A DNA stretch of 64,000 nt from Desulfosediminicola flagellatus. GTDB lineage: Bacteria; Desulfobacterota; Desulfobulbia; Desulfobulbales; Desulfocapsaceae. The position numbers and the translations under genes were made by a program. A model generated the notes under the pieces. It had not been told where the DNA came from. It did not search any database and saw only the letters and a list, made by a program, of their open reading frames with translations. Positions 1-7,874 of the stretch are shown here, in pieces; position 1 is the first letter of the stretch; each line of letters starts with the position of its first letter. The DNA is taken from the NCBI RefSeq assembly GCF_005116655.2, contig NZ_CP050698.1:6404501-6468500 (forward strand), in the 5' to 3' direction.

Positions 1-113
1 TATGTATGGCGTTGAGTGTCTGGCTAATTCAAAATGTATGGATATCAATACTGCTCGTTTCTATCGGTTTAGGAGTGACAACATATCTCCTCCGATTAAA
101 GCGATCTGACTGA
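1..113 (+). CDS. C-terminal end of a membrane protein (partial)
   Basis: Reading frame 3 is open from the window edge to a TGA ending at base 113. It encodes about 36 residues: a hydrophobic stretch (roughly VWISILLVSIGLGVTTYLL) followed by a short basic tail, RLKRSD. That is what the last transmembrane helix and cytoplasmic tail of an integral membrane protein look like. The rest of the gene lies outside the window, so no family can be named. Frame 2 is also open for a similar length but gives a less protein-like sequence. Confidence 0.45.
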   Translation, partial: CMALSVWLIQNVWISILLVSIGLGVTTYLLRLKRSD

Positions 114-154
114 TATCCAGTGTATTTGTAATTGGCAGGGTTGTGCAGATCAGT

Positions 155-197
155 TTCCCCCTGTATCAGTTCAAGGCTGGTAATGATAAAGGGGGAA
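155..197. terminator. Hairpin between convergent genes
   Basis: TTCCCCCT (155-162) pairs with AGGGGGAA (190-197). Inside it TATCA (164-168) pairs with TGATA (184-188), giving about 13 paired bases around a 15-base loop. It lies between the convergent ends of the partial membrane protein and the cysteine desulfidase gene, the usual place for a shared terminator. There is no clear T-run on either side, so intrinsic termination is uncertain. Confidence 0.4.
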
Positions 198-205
198 TGT
201 ACTAT

Positions 206-1525
206 TTAACGTTTTCGGTTCTTCTCTTTCTCAAGCATGATATTCAGGATGGTTTTATCCGTTTCAATCATTCCTTTGTGGCTGAGAGTGCCCATATTCC
301 GAATAGTATTTTCAGTTGATGTTCCGACAATGCCGTCAGTATCCTTAACGTTTATTCCCTGAAGAGAAAATAATGCGGATTGAACTGCGGCTCCGGCAGC
401 AGTGTTCAGTTTGAGGGCGCATCCGGCTTTTGCTCCATCACAGATGACTCCAGCAAGGTCCTCCATAATGTTTCGGATGGCACCAGCCATATGGTCAACA
501 TCTCCACCGACAAGGTAAGTTATACCTGCGGTTGCACCCGCTCCGGCTGCAACTGAGCAGCCGCATACTGCAGACAATCTGCCTGTGTGTGCTTTAACAT
601 AGGCGGTAATAATATGACTGAGGCCGATTGCTTTAAGCACATTCTCCTGATCATGATCGATAAAATCTTTAATTGCCCAGATTGGAAGTATTGCTGTGAG
701 GCCATGGTTTCCACTGCCCGCAGAACTCATGGCGGGCAGATTAGCCCCGCTCATTCTGGCGTCGGCTGCAGCAGAAGTGAGCCGTCTGGCTGAAGTGGCC
801 ATGTCGTTTACCAGAAGTTTCTGTTTCAATAACCGGTCAATTCCTTTCCCGATACCAAGGCCGCTGCCATATTTCAGACCATGCTGGGCAAGTCGGAGGT
901 TGTGATCGACTCCTTCCTTTAAAAAAGCAAGATCAGACTCGTCGAGTTCATCAACCAACTCGTAAATATCTTTCAGGGTTAATCCACGTAACCACTCTTC
1001 AAGCTCAGCCATCAGATTTTTACCTGTTTTGGCATTCGGCTCGGAAATTAATGGAGAGTCGGTCACCGCCTCACCATTAAGAGTAAGGCTTACGATGTTA
1101 CTATGGAGGTCGGTAATAAGGGATTCCGCAATATTTTCGCCTGAGACAATACGTGAACGGACGTAAAGACCTGATTCTTCACGCAGGTTTACTGTAACAA
1201 CGTTTCTCTTTAATAATTCGGTGCTTCGCTGTACCGATTCTTCGTTTAAGCATTCCAATACTTCAAGGCCGCGGGCAGGATCACATCCGCAGGCACCCAG
1301 TGCTGCAGCGGTATCAATTCCGCATAATCCTCCTGAACCGGGGATGGTTACTGCCATGCCGTTTTTGTAGATGTTTGGATCTACCCATATTTCTATGGAA
1401 TCAAATGACTTCTTAGGGAGAAGGCTTGCAGCAGCGGCTGCACCAAGTGCAACCGCGACAGGCTCGGTACAACCAAGGGCGAGTGTGACTTCCATTCGCA
1501 GTATGTCTTTAACGGTGAAGTTCAT
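206..1525 (-). CDS. L-cysteine desulfidase family protein (UPF0597/CyuA type)
   Basis: The protein has 439 residues, full length for the UPF0597 family. Characterised members use a [4Fe-4S] cluster instead of PLP to break L-cysteine into pyruvate, ammonia and sulfide. Visible signatures are LALGCTEPVAVALGAAAA near the N-terminus (Cys19), the Gly/Ala-rich segment CGCSVAAGAGATAG, and ICDGAKAGCALK near the C-terminus. The two Cys of the last motif are seven residues apart, as in the archaeal enzyme, and with Cys19 they are the likely cluster ligands. No signal peptide is seen, so it should be cytoplasmic. It lies 30 bases downstream of ridA on the same strand, so the two are probably cotranscribed. 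Family assignment is firm; cysteine as the real substrate is inferred. Confidence 0.85.
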   Translation of the reverse strand: MNFTVKDILRMEVTLALGCTEPVAVALGAAAAASLLPKKSFDSIEIWVDPNIYKNGMAVTIPGSGGLCGIDTAAALGACGCDPARGLEVLECLNEESVQRSTELLKRNVVTVNLREESGLYVRSRIVSGENIAESLITDLHSNIVSLTLNGEAVTDSPLISEPNAKTGKNLMAELEEWLRGLTLKDIYELVDELDESDLAFLKEGVDHNLRLAQHGLKYGSGLGIGKGIDRLLKQKLLVNDMATSARRLTSAAADARMSGANLPAMSSAGSGNHGLTAILPIWAIKDFIDHDQENVLKAIGLSHIITAYVKAHTGRLSAVCGCSVAAGAGATAGITYLVGGDVDHMAGAIRNIMEDLAGVICDGAKAGCALKLNTAAGAAVQSALFSLQGINVKDTDGIVGTSTENTIRNMGTLSHKGMIETDKTILNIMLEKEKNRKR

Positions 1526-1555
1526 TAATTTCTTATGTCTCGATAGAGATGGATA

Positions 1556-1945
1556 CTAGTTAGAATCCAAACTGAGAATAGCTTCAATCTCAATATTGGA
1601 GCCAAGTGGCAAGGCCGCAACCTGAACTGTTGAGCGGGCTGGTGGATTATTCGGAAAATATTCACCATAAGCTGCATTTACAGTTTGGAAATCATTTAAG
1701 TCAGTGAGAAAAATTGTTGTTTTCACAATATCATCAAGGGTAGCGCCGGCAGTTTCGGCAATGGCTTTGATGTTTTTTAAGATCATGTGGGTGCGGGCAC
1801 CAATGTCACCTTCGACAAATTTACCGGTTGCAGCATCGAGGGGTAATTGCCCAGAGATAAATAATAAATTTCCTGTGGAAACAGCTTGAGAGTAGGGGCC
1901 GAGAGCAGCCGGTGCCTTATCTGTGTGGAACGTTTTTTTTGTCAT
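1556..1945 (-). CDS. ridA: RidA family enamine/imine deaminase
   Basis: This 129-residue protein has the RidA (YjgF/YER057c) pattern: APAALGPYSQAV near the N-terminus, FISGQLPLDAATG, and a C-terminal PARSTVQVAALPLGSNIEIEA that carries the conserved Arg used to bind the substrate carboxylate. RidA proteins are small cytoplasmic trimers that hydrolyse 2-aminoacrylate and related enamines before they damage PLP enzymes. I chose the ATG at 1945 because GAGGAT lies eight bases upstream; a longer TTG-started version would consume that site. The gene precedes a cysteine desulfidase, an enzyme type expected to release 2-aminoacrylate, so the pairing makes chemical sense. Confidence 0.93.
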   Translation of the reverse strand: MTKKTFHTDKAPAALGPYSQAVSTGNLLFISGQLPLDAATGKFVEGDIGARTHMILKNIKAIAETAGATLDDIVKTTIFLTDLNDFQTVNAAYGEYFPNNPPARSTVQVAALPLGSNIEIEAILSLDSN

Positions 1946-2344
1946 TCGGTTTATCCTCAAAAAGTATATTTATGGCGGTACTACAATGGTATATTTGGGG
2001 GTGGAGAAAACCGCTACTGTTACAATGTCGTATTTTCTGTCCAGCTAATTTCCCAACTTTACAGAACTCTGTCAATGATAATTTGTTCATATGCTCAATA
2101 AAAAATGCGGCAGATTGTCAAACCTGTATTATCATAAACTTAGGGCTACCTAATCGCGTACAAGATTTTATGACCCCAAAAGTTGAGCGTATAGTGGCCT
2201 GATCAGTAGCTGGTGAAAATAACTGATTCAATCATTAATTTTACCTAACCGCTACTTGAATTTAAAGTAAATCTGTGCAGATAATGAGAAGTAACAAGGA
2301 ATGCAAAGAATTTCTATCTCTCTACCTTGCAAAGGAGGGGCAAG
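1946..2344. other. Intergenic region between divergent ridA and prkA
   Basis: About 400 bases separate the divergent ridA and prkA genes, so both promoters should lie here. I could not find a convincing -35/-10 pair or a correctly spaced -24/-12 site. An excellent ribosome binding site, AAAGGAGGGG at 2331-2340, precedes prkA. Open frames in this stretch lack protein-like sequence and have no ribosome binding site. Confidence 0.5.
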
Positions 2345-4405
2345 ATGCCAGCGCAAAGGAATAACACACTCCATCATCATATCAGTGCAGTCAAAAAAGG
2401 CGATCGGGTCTTTGAGAATGCCTTTCAGTGTGTCAGTCGAATGATCCTGGACAGGAATATTGAAAAAGTCGTTGTAAATGGGAAGTCCACATTTGATTTC
2501 ACGATATTTCGGGACGGCAAGAAACATATTATCGGCATGTATGATGAGATCAATTCATTTGTTTCATTTGTAAAAGATGCAGCTGAAGGTGGATCATCAA
2601 AAGAGATGGCCTATGTCCTGGTTGGTGAACCGGGTAATGGTAAAACATTTCTGGTCGAATATCTCTGTAGTATGTATAGAGATTTCCTGACAATACCTGA
2701 GAATCGTAAGTATACATTCAGATTCAATAACCTGGATAAGCTTGGCCGTTACGGCAATATCACTACCATTGAGTCCCAGACTTATGAAGATCCAATGGTT
2801 CTGGCGATGAATCTGCATGAGAGCAAAGAAGAGTCAATGCAGTATCTCGAAAGGAAGTATCGGCTCTCCACTGCAAAACTGGAGGAGTGGTTCGATAATT
2901 ATCGGGGACTCGGTGCCTGTTCAGCCTACATCTGGAATGAGATCCGGGAGTTTACCGGAGGTAAGGTTGAAGATATGTTAAAGTTTATCGAGATTGCACC
3001 TGTTCCACTGGTGGAAAGTCTTGGTACTGTAACGGGCAAATATCCTGCCAAAGATAAAATAACATCTTCAGCTGTGGATCTGCTCGGTGAAGAATCTATC
3101 CAGCGACTGCTGCATATCACTGATACCAACAACCCGTTTCGTTTTGATCTGAGGCGCGGTGCACTGGCAAGAGTAGCAGGTGGTGGTATCCATTTCAGCG
3201 ATGAGATTTATAAGAATAAAAAGGATCTTGTTCAGGTCTATCTCGGAGTAATCCAGAACAGAACAATTGAGATTGACGGTTACCGCTGGCCGATAGATAC
3301 GCTTATTATTGCTACCAGTAACAACTCGGAATTTAATCGATTTCTGTCTGAGAAGGAGGAAGCACCGATTATTGACAGGTGCCGTATCTGTTATGTTTCA
3401 CATAATACCAACTATAAACTACAGAGTGAGCTCACTGCATACGCCATAGGTAATGAGTCAAAGACCACACTGACAGGCGATGTAATGCATCAGGATCCAA
3501 ACCTGAATTATGCAGCGTCTACGGCTGTTGTCCTGACGCGTCTTCCCCGCTCTGAAAAACTGACGCCTATCGAGACTATGAAACTGGCATCAGGTGAAGT
3601 GGCTGGTGAAAAAAGTCTGAAGACCTTATCAGAGGTGATTGATTCACTGAATCAGGACCATGATATCACCAAGCGATTTGGTCAGAAAGGGCTCGGCCAG
3701 CGAAATCTCGGCCGTACTATGCAGCTGATGCTTGAAAGCAGCGAAACCAACGAGGGCAAATGTATGTTTGCCTATGATGTGTTTATCTCGCTTGAAAGAA
3801 TCATCCTTGATTATGTAAGTGACGCAAATGACCGTGCTAAATTCCTTGATGATCTGAAAATAGCGCGTGGCCTGTATCGTGAACGTATCCTGACCGAGAT
3901 GTTCAATGCGTATATGGATGAACCGCTGGCGATCCGCAAAGATGTTTTCCATTATGTGAACATGATTATTGGAATCGATGCTGAGAATCTGGGCGCAGAC
4001 AAGATGTGGAAATATAAGAATCCACAGACCGGTGAACTGCAGGCCATCAAGATAGATGAACGGTACATCGATTCAGTTGAAGACCGGCTTGGACTCAAGA
4101 CCCGGGAACAGAAGGATTCATTCAGAACCTCTATCCGCAAAGTGTATGGGCAGAAGATTTCAGTTGATCCGAATTATAGTTTTATGGACAACCTGGAACT
4201 GGTTAAGGCGGTCACCGATGTGCGGTTGAAGTCTGACATTGCCGGGGCCGGAAGTCTTATTGGCGCTCTCGCCAACAGGACGAATGAAGAGAACCAGAAA
4301 CTGTATGATCGTATGATAGATACTATGCTGAATAAGCTCGGATATTGTGCAACCTGTGCCCAGAAGACTATCGAATATTTCTGTACCCAGGTGGACGAAA
4401 ACTGA
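2345..4405 (+). CDS. prkA: PrkA family serine protein kinase
   Basis: The 686-residue protein matches the PrkA/YeaG family in length and order: an AAA-type domain with Walker A GEPGNGKT near residue 94 and an acidic Walker-B-like HFSDEIYKNKKD near 282, followed by the PrkA C-terminal kinase-like domain, and a Cys-containing tail (GYCATCAQK). In other bacteria PrkA/YeaG acts with YeaH in stress, starvation or sporulation; its in vivo substrates are poorly defined. The ATG at 2345 is chosen because AGGAGG sits six bases before it; the upstream in-frame TTG has none. It heads the cluster prkA, yeaH-type, spoVR, second prkA. It should be cytoplasmic. Confidence 0.95.
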   Translation: MPAQRNNTLHHHISAVKKGDRVFENAFQCVSRMILDRNIEKVVVNGKSTFDFTIFRDGKKHIIGMYDEINSFVSFVKDAAEGGSSKEMAYVLVGEPGNGKTFLVEYLCSMYRDFLTIPENRKYTFRFNNLDKLGRYGNITTIESQTYEDPMVLAMNLHESKEESMQYLERKYRLSTAKLEEWFDNYRGLGACSAYIWNEIREFTGGKVEDMLKFIEIAPVPLVESLGTVTGKYPAKDKITSSAVDLLGEESIQRLLHITDTNNPFRFDLRRGALARVAGGGIHFSDEIYKNKKDLVQVYLGVIQNRTIEIDGYRWPIDTLIIATSNNSEFNRFLSEKEEAPIIDRCRICYVSHNTNYKLQSELTAYAIGNESKTTLTGDVMHQDPNLNYAASTAVVLTRLPRSEKLTPIETMKLASGEVAGEKSLKTLSEVIDSLNQDHDITKRFGQKGLGQRNLGRTMQLMLESSETNEGKCMFAYDVFISLERIILDYVSDANDRAKFLDDLKIARGLYRERILTEMFNAYMDEPLAIRKDVFHYVNMIIGIDAENLGADKMWKYKNPQTGELQAIKIDERYIDSVEDRLGLKTREQKDSFRTSIRKVYGQKISVDPNYSFMDNLELVKAVTDVRLKSDIAGAGSLIGALANRTNEENQKLYDRMIDTMLNKLGYCATCAQKTIEYFCTQVDEN

Positions 4406-4422
4406 TTAGCACAAAGAGGATA

Positions 4423-4501
4423 GGCTGGGTATGAGGAACGTCGGCGAAACTGATGATGTGTGAAACCGACCCAAACTGATAAGCCATCGCTTTAGAGATG
4501 G
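4423..4501 (+). promoter_or_regulatory. Structured intercistronic RNA between prkA and the yeaH-type gene
   Basis: Nested pairing is visible: GGCT (4423-4426) with AGCC (4482-4485), and GTCGG (4440-4444) with CCGAC (4466-4470). A second hairpin, CCATC (4484-4488) with GATGG (4497-4501), shares bases with the outer stem, so the two folds exclude each other. The element ends 28 bases before the next start codon. It could tune translation or mRNA stability. No known RNA family is recognised. Confidence 0.4.
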
Positions 4502-4529
4502 TTATGTATCGCAAGAGCTTTATGAAATT

Positions 4530-5915
4530 ATGAAAAAGTTACGCGAACTATATAAAGAGTATAAGAAAAAAGGGCTCACTCCAGAGCAGGACAGCATGAT
4601 CGAGAGGGAACTGGAGATGGTGGAGGGGGGTGGCGATATCACCCTGATTCACCAGATGCAGGACCCTGTCAGGCCGCTTAGTTTGTACGGCTATAATGAC
4701 ATGATGATGTTTGAAAACAACTCTGGACCTGAAGCCGGTTCAGTCACTTCCGTGCACTCCCTCGACTATCTGCTGGAGAAGGACTCCCAGCGAGAAAAAG
4801 ATGGTTTTCCGCGTAAAATACGGGTGGGCAAAATGGTGAAGCCCGGCGGTGACGGGGATGACAAGGTTGTCGTTGTCCCTTCAACGGTTGAGGAAAAGCT
4901 TATTCACGACCGCATCAACCTTGATGAAGAGGGAGAAGGTGAGGGCGAAGGTGTCGGTGAAGGTGGATCCGGTGAAGGTGAAGAAGGTGAAGTAATCGGT
5001 GAACAGCCTGTTCGACAGGAAAAGGGCGAAGGGACTGGCGCAGGCCAGGGTGATGCAGGCTCACATGAAATAGAGGCTAATGCCTATGATCTTGGACGGG
5101 TGCTGACTGAGCAATTTAAATTACCAAATCTGCGCGATAAAGGGAAAAAACGTTCTCTTACTCGCTACACCTACGATCTCACAGATAAAAACAGAGGTTT
5201 TGGTCAGGTTCTTGATAAGAAATCGACACTTAGGCAGGTGATCCAGACCAATATCGCACTGGGACGGATAAAGCAAAATGCCCCTATAGACACCACAGGG
5301 TTATTGATGTCACCACGAGATCGAGTCTATCGAATTCTTTCAAAAGAGAAAGATTATGAGTCGCAGGCGGTGGTGTTCTTTGTTCGGGACTATTCGGGCT
5401 CAATGAGTGGAAAGCCGACGGAACTGGTGGTGAATCAGCATGTTTTGATCTACTCATGGCTTATATTTCAGTATGAAAAACAGGTCGAGACCCGGTTTAT
5501 TCTGCACGATACCGAAGCAAAAGAAGTTGAGGATTTCAACACGTATTACAATTCAAAAGTTGCCGGAGGAACCCAGGTATCTGCTGCTTACAAGCTGGTG
5601 AACAAGATAGTGGAAGAGGAGAGTCTGGAGAAGGACTACAATATCTATATCTTCCACGGGACTGATGGTGACGATTGGGATACCCGGGGTGATGAAGCTA
5701 TTCCTGAAATGAAGAAAATGCTCAAATATGCAGCCAGGATAGGCGTGACTATAGCAGAAAACGGCTACGGCATTTCCGGGAAAACAGAAGTTGAAACCTA
5801 TTTGCGAAAATCAGGCATGCTTGAAGAGTTTAAGCAGCATCTGCGTCTGGATGTCCTGGGTAAGGATTCAACAGAGACGCGGTTAATAGATGGCATAAAG
5901 AAGCTTATCTCGTAG
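4530..5915 (+). CDS. yeaH: YeaH/YhbH family VWA-like protein (DUF444)
   Basis: A 461-residue member of the YeaH/YhbH (UPF0229, DUF444) family. Residues about 130-180 are a low-complexity Glu/Gly stretch with repeated GEGEGEG blocks, probably a flexible linker. The C-terminal half is VWA-like and carries RDYSGSMSG near residue 290, a DxSxS metal-ion-dependent adhesion motif. YeaH is the usual genomic partner of PrkA; in E. coli yeaG-yeaH responds to nitrogen starvation. The SpoVR gene follows, but about 300 bases away because a palindromic element sits in the gap. The start codon has only a weak upstream ribosome site, which may make the upstream RNA structure relevant. Confidence 0.9.
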   Translation: MKKLRELYKEYKKKGLTPEQDSMIERELEMVEGGGDITLIHQMQDPVRPLSLYGYNDMMMFENNSGPEAGSVTSVHSLDYLLEKDSQREKDGFPRKIRVGKMVKPGGDGDDKVVVVPSTVEEKLIHDRINLDEEGEGEGEGVGEGGSGEGEEGEVIGEQPVRQEKGEGTGAGQGDAGSHEIEANAYDLGRVLTEQFKLPNLRDKGKKRSLTRYTYDLTDKNRGFGQVLDKKSTLRQVIQTNIALGRIKQNAPIDTTGLLMSPRDRVYRILSKEKDYESQAVVFFVRDYSGSMSGKPTELVVNQHVLIYSWLIFQYEKQVETRFILHDTEAKEVEDFNTYYNSKVAGGTQVSAAYKLVNKIVEEESLEKDYNIYIFHGTDGDDWDTRGDEAIPEMKKMLKYAARIGVTIAENGYGISGKTEVETYLRKSGMLEEFKQHLRLDVLGKDSTETRLIDGIKKLIS

Positions 5916-5918
5916 CCA

Positions 5919-6090
5919 TTAAGGAGGCTGTCCGATAATGCCCGTTCCGCTCATATCTTCGTTAAACTCGAAATGTTATCCTCCGGTAAGCGAGGGACGA
6001 GACTCCGAGATATTAACTATATGCCTGCGGTAATTTTTCGAGTTTGCCTCGATCTGAGCGACAATGCCTATCCTCGGACGGCCTCTTAGG
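5919..6090. mobile_element. MITE-like palindromic element, copy A
   Basis: The ends are inverted repeats: TAAGGAGGCTGTCCGA on the left, and TAAGAGGCCGTCCGA when the right end is read on the minus strand. Further in, the arms pair again: CGCTCA...AAACTCGAAA on the left matches CGCTCAGATCGAGGCAAA... read from the right arm. The whole element of about 172 bases is thus an imperfect palindrome without coding capacity. It shares end and arm sequences with the copy at 52.7 kb. TA-containing bases flank both ends. It lies between the yeaH-type gene and spoVR and would form a long hairpin in the transcript. Confidence 0.6.
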
Positions 6091-6174
6091 TTCATGATGG
6101 ATGTGGGCTGCATAAAGTGTTGGAGGTAACAGGTAGTACGAATGAACGTCAGATGTTTATCCTATCCACTAAAA

Positions 6175-6195
6175 ACGGGTGTAAGAACAGCCCGT
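6175..6195 (+). promoter_or_regulatory. Hairpin just upstream of spoVR
   Basis: ACGGG (6175-6179) pairs with CCCGT (6191-6195) around an 11-base loop. An AGGA ribosome-site candidate follows at 6197-6200, 11 bases before the spoVR start. A leader hairpin here could affect ribosome access; the stem is short, so this may be chance. Confidence 0.25.
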
Positions 6196-6211
6196 CAGGA
6201 TTTGAAATACT

Positions 6212-7840
6212 ATGGAACTGATTAGTCAACATGCAAAAAAAATCATGGAAGGGTGCAAGGAGCGCGCGCGGGATGCCGGGCTGACCTTCCAGGACGAGAG
6301 CCTGGAGTATATCGTTACAAACAGGGATATGCTCGAGCTTGGCCCGAAGAACATGATTCCTACCCTGTATGATTACTGGGTACAGGATGTTGAAGTGTTA
6401 AAAGAAGCGGGCCGCTATGAATTGTATCCGAATAACCCGTATGAGACGGTCATAAATACCCGACCGCCCATCTCGTTTTATAACGATAACAATCCCGACT
6501 GGCTGAACGTGATGATCTTCTATCATGTTATCGGGCATATCGATTTCTTTCAGAACAACCTTTATTTTCGGCATACATGGGACTACGATTTTGCCAGCAA
6601 GGGCATTTCGGATAAACGGTTGATCGCCATGCTGCGTTCGGAGCATGGGCGATGGGTCGACTATATCATCGAATTCTCAAAGGCTGTCGATAACCTGGTG
6701 GGATATTATGACATGCTGGGTGATTACAGTAGGGATGACGGTAAGAAGGTAAGCCTGCTGGACTATTACTTTGATGTCTTTATGCAGCGCACGAAGAAGA
6801 AAAGTATTACCGAGTACGTCAAAGAGATCGAACGGTACAACAGTGCGCTGCGTGATAATCCGGAAAAAGGTGAGGCGCAGTTTCTTGAGACTGTAAAGAG
6901 TGAACATCCAGAGCTTGAGGCATTTTACAAAAAGCATGTTGCGAGCTCAGCAAGCAGGGCAAAGATGGATATCCTGCAGTTCCTCATTGAGAATTCACCA
7001 TTCTTGAACAAAGAAGAAAATCGCTGGATGGCCACTGTAATGGAAGTGATTCGCACCACGTCACTCTATTTTCAACCGCAGATACGCACCAAAATATTAA
7101 ACGAAGGCTGGGCAAGCTACTGGCACGAAGAGCTCTTTCTGCGCGATGACAGGATAAAGGGGCATGAGGTGGAGTTTGCTATTATCAATGCCAAGGTCAC
7201 TTCTATGCCACGAGTTGGCCTGAATCCGTATGCTCTTGGTATGCGTTTGTTTTATTATCTTGAAGATATTGCTAATAAGGGCAAAACCAGTCTTGAATTT
7301 GATAGGTTACGAGATAGTTACAGGCGCAGAAAATATGATGCAGGCAGCAATACAGGTCGGGACTATATCTTCTATATCAGGGAGAATTATTCAGACTCTA
7401 TGTTTGTCCACTCATTTATAGATCAGGACTTTGTAGATCTACATAAACTCTTTGTGGCAGGTAAGCGGCTGAACAAGGAACGGATGACCTGGCAGTATTA
7501 CGTCAAGAGTCGCGAAGCCAGTGCGTACAAAGCAATGGTTGCTGAATCCCTTTATCATCCGCCCTCTGTTTCAATTCATGTTGATGAAACAGGTATGCTT
7601 GTCTTGAATCACAGATTTGAAGGTCAGCCGCTTGTTCGTGATTTTGTCAATGGAACCCTGATGGGGCTTGAGTTCCTCTGGGGATCTCCGGTCAGTTTGT
7701 ACACATCCGAGCCTATTCCTGTAAAATCAGAAGGGACACTGGCGGCTGCCAAGGAAGAGAAACCTCCGAGGCAATATGTCTGGAAACGTTTCAGGTACAT
7801 CATGAAAGACCGTAAACTCACCAGAGAACTGGTTGAGTAA
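6212..7840 (+). CDS. spoVR: SpoVR family protein
   Basis: A 542-residue protein of the SpoVR/YcgB family, close to full length. The N-terminal half contains typical blocks such as LGPKNMIPTLYDYWVQD, YHVIGHIDFFQNN and EGWASYWHEELF, where conserved His, Glu and Trp are dense. The B. subtilis homologue is needed for spore cortex formation, but the family is widespread in non-sporulating bacteria with unknown biochemistry. It usually accompanies PrkA and YeaH, as here. No signal peptide or membrane span is seen. The second prkA follows directly: its ATG is 34 bases beyond the spoVR stop. Confidence 0.93.
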   Translation: MELISQHAKKIMEGCKERARDAGLTFQDESLEYIVTNRDMLELGPKNMIPTLYDYWVQDVEVLKEAGRYELYPNNPYETVINTRPPISFYNDNNPDWLNVMIFYHVIGHIDFFQNNLYFRHTWDYDFASKGISDKRLIAMLRSEHGRWVDYIIEFSKAVDNLVGYYDMLGDYSRDDGKKVSLLDYYFDVFMQRTKKKSITEYVKEIERYNSALRDNPEKGEAQFLETVKSEHPELEAFYKKHVASSASRAKMDILQFLIENSPFLNKEENRWMATVMEVIRTTSLYFQPQIRTKILNEGWASYWHEELFLRDDRIKGHEVEFAIINAKVTSMPRVGLNPYALGMRLFYYLEDIANKGKTSLEFDRLRDSYRRRKYDAGSNTGRDYIFYIRENYSDSMFVHSFIDQDFVDLHKLFVAGKRLNKERMTWQYYVKSREASAYKAMVAESLYHPPSVSIHVDETGMLVLNHRFEGQPLVRDFVNGTLMGLEFLWGSPVSLYTSEPIPVKSEGTLAAAKEEKPPRQYVWKRFRYIMKDRKLTRELVE

Positions 7841-7874
7841 CGATAGAACTGCAGCTGATAACACAGGTGGTTAC

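Noticed and set aside
2190-2215. Sigma-54-like TGGCC...GC upstream of prkA
   Set aside because: The GG to GC distance is 11 bases, not 10, and the rest of the consensus is missing.
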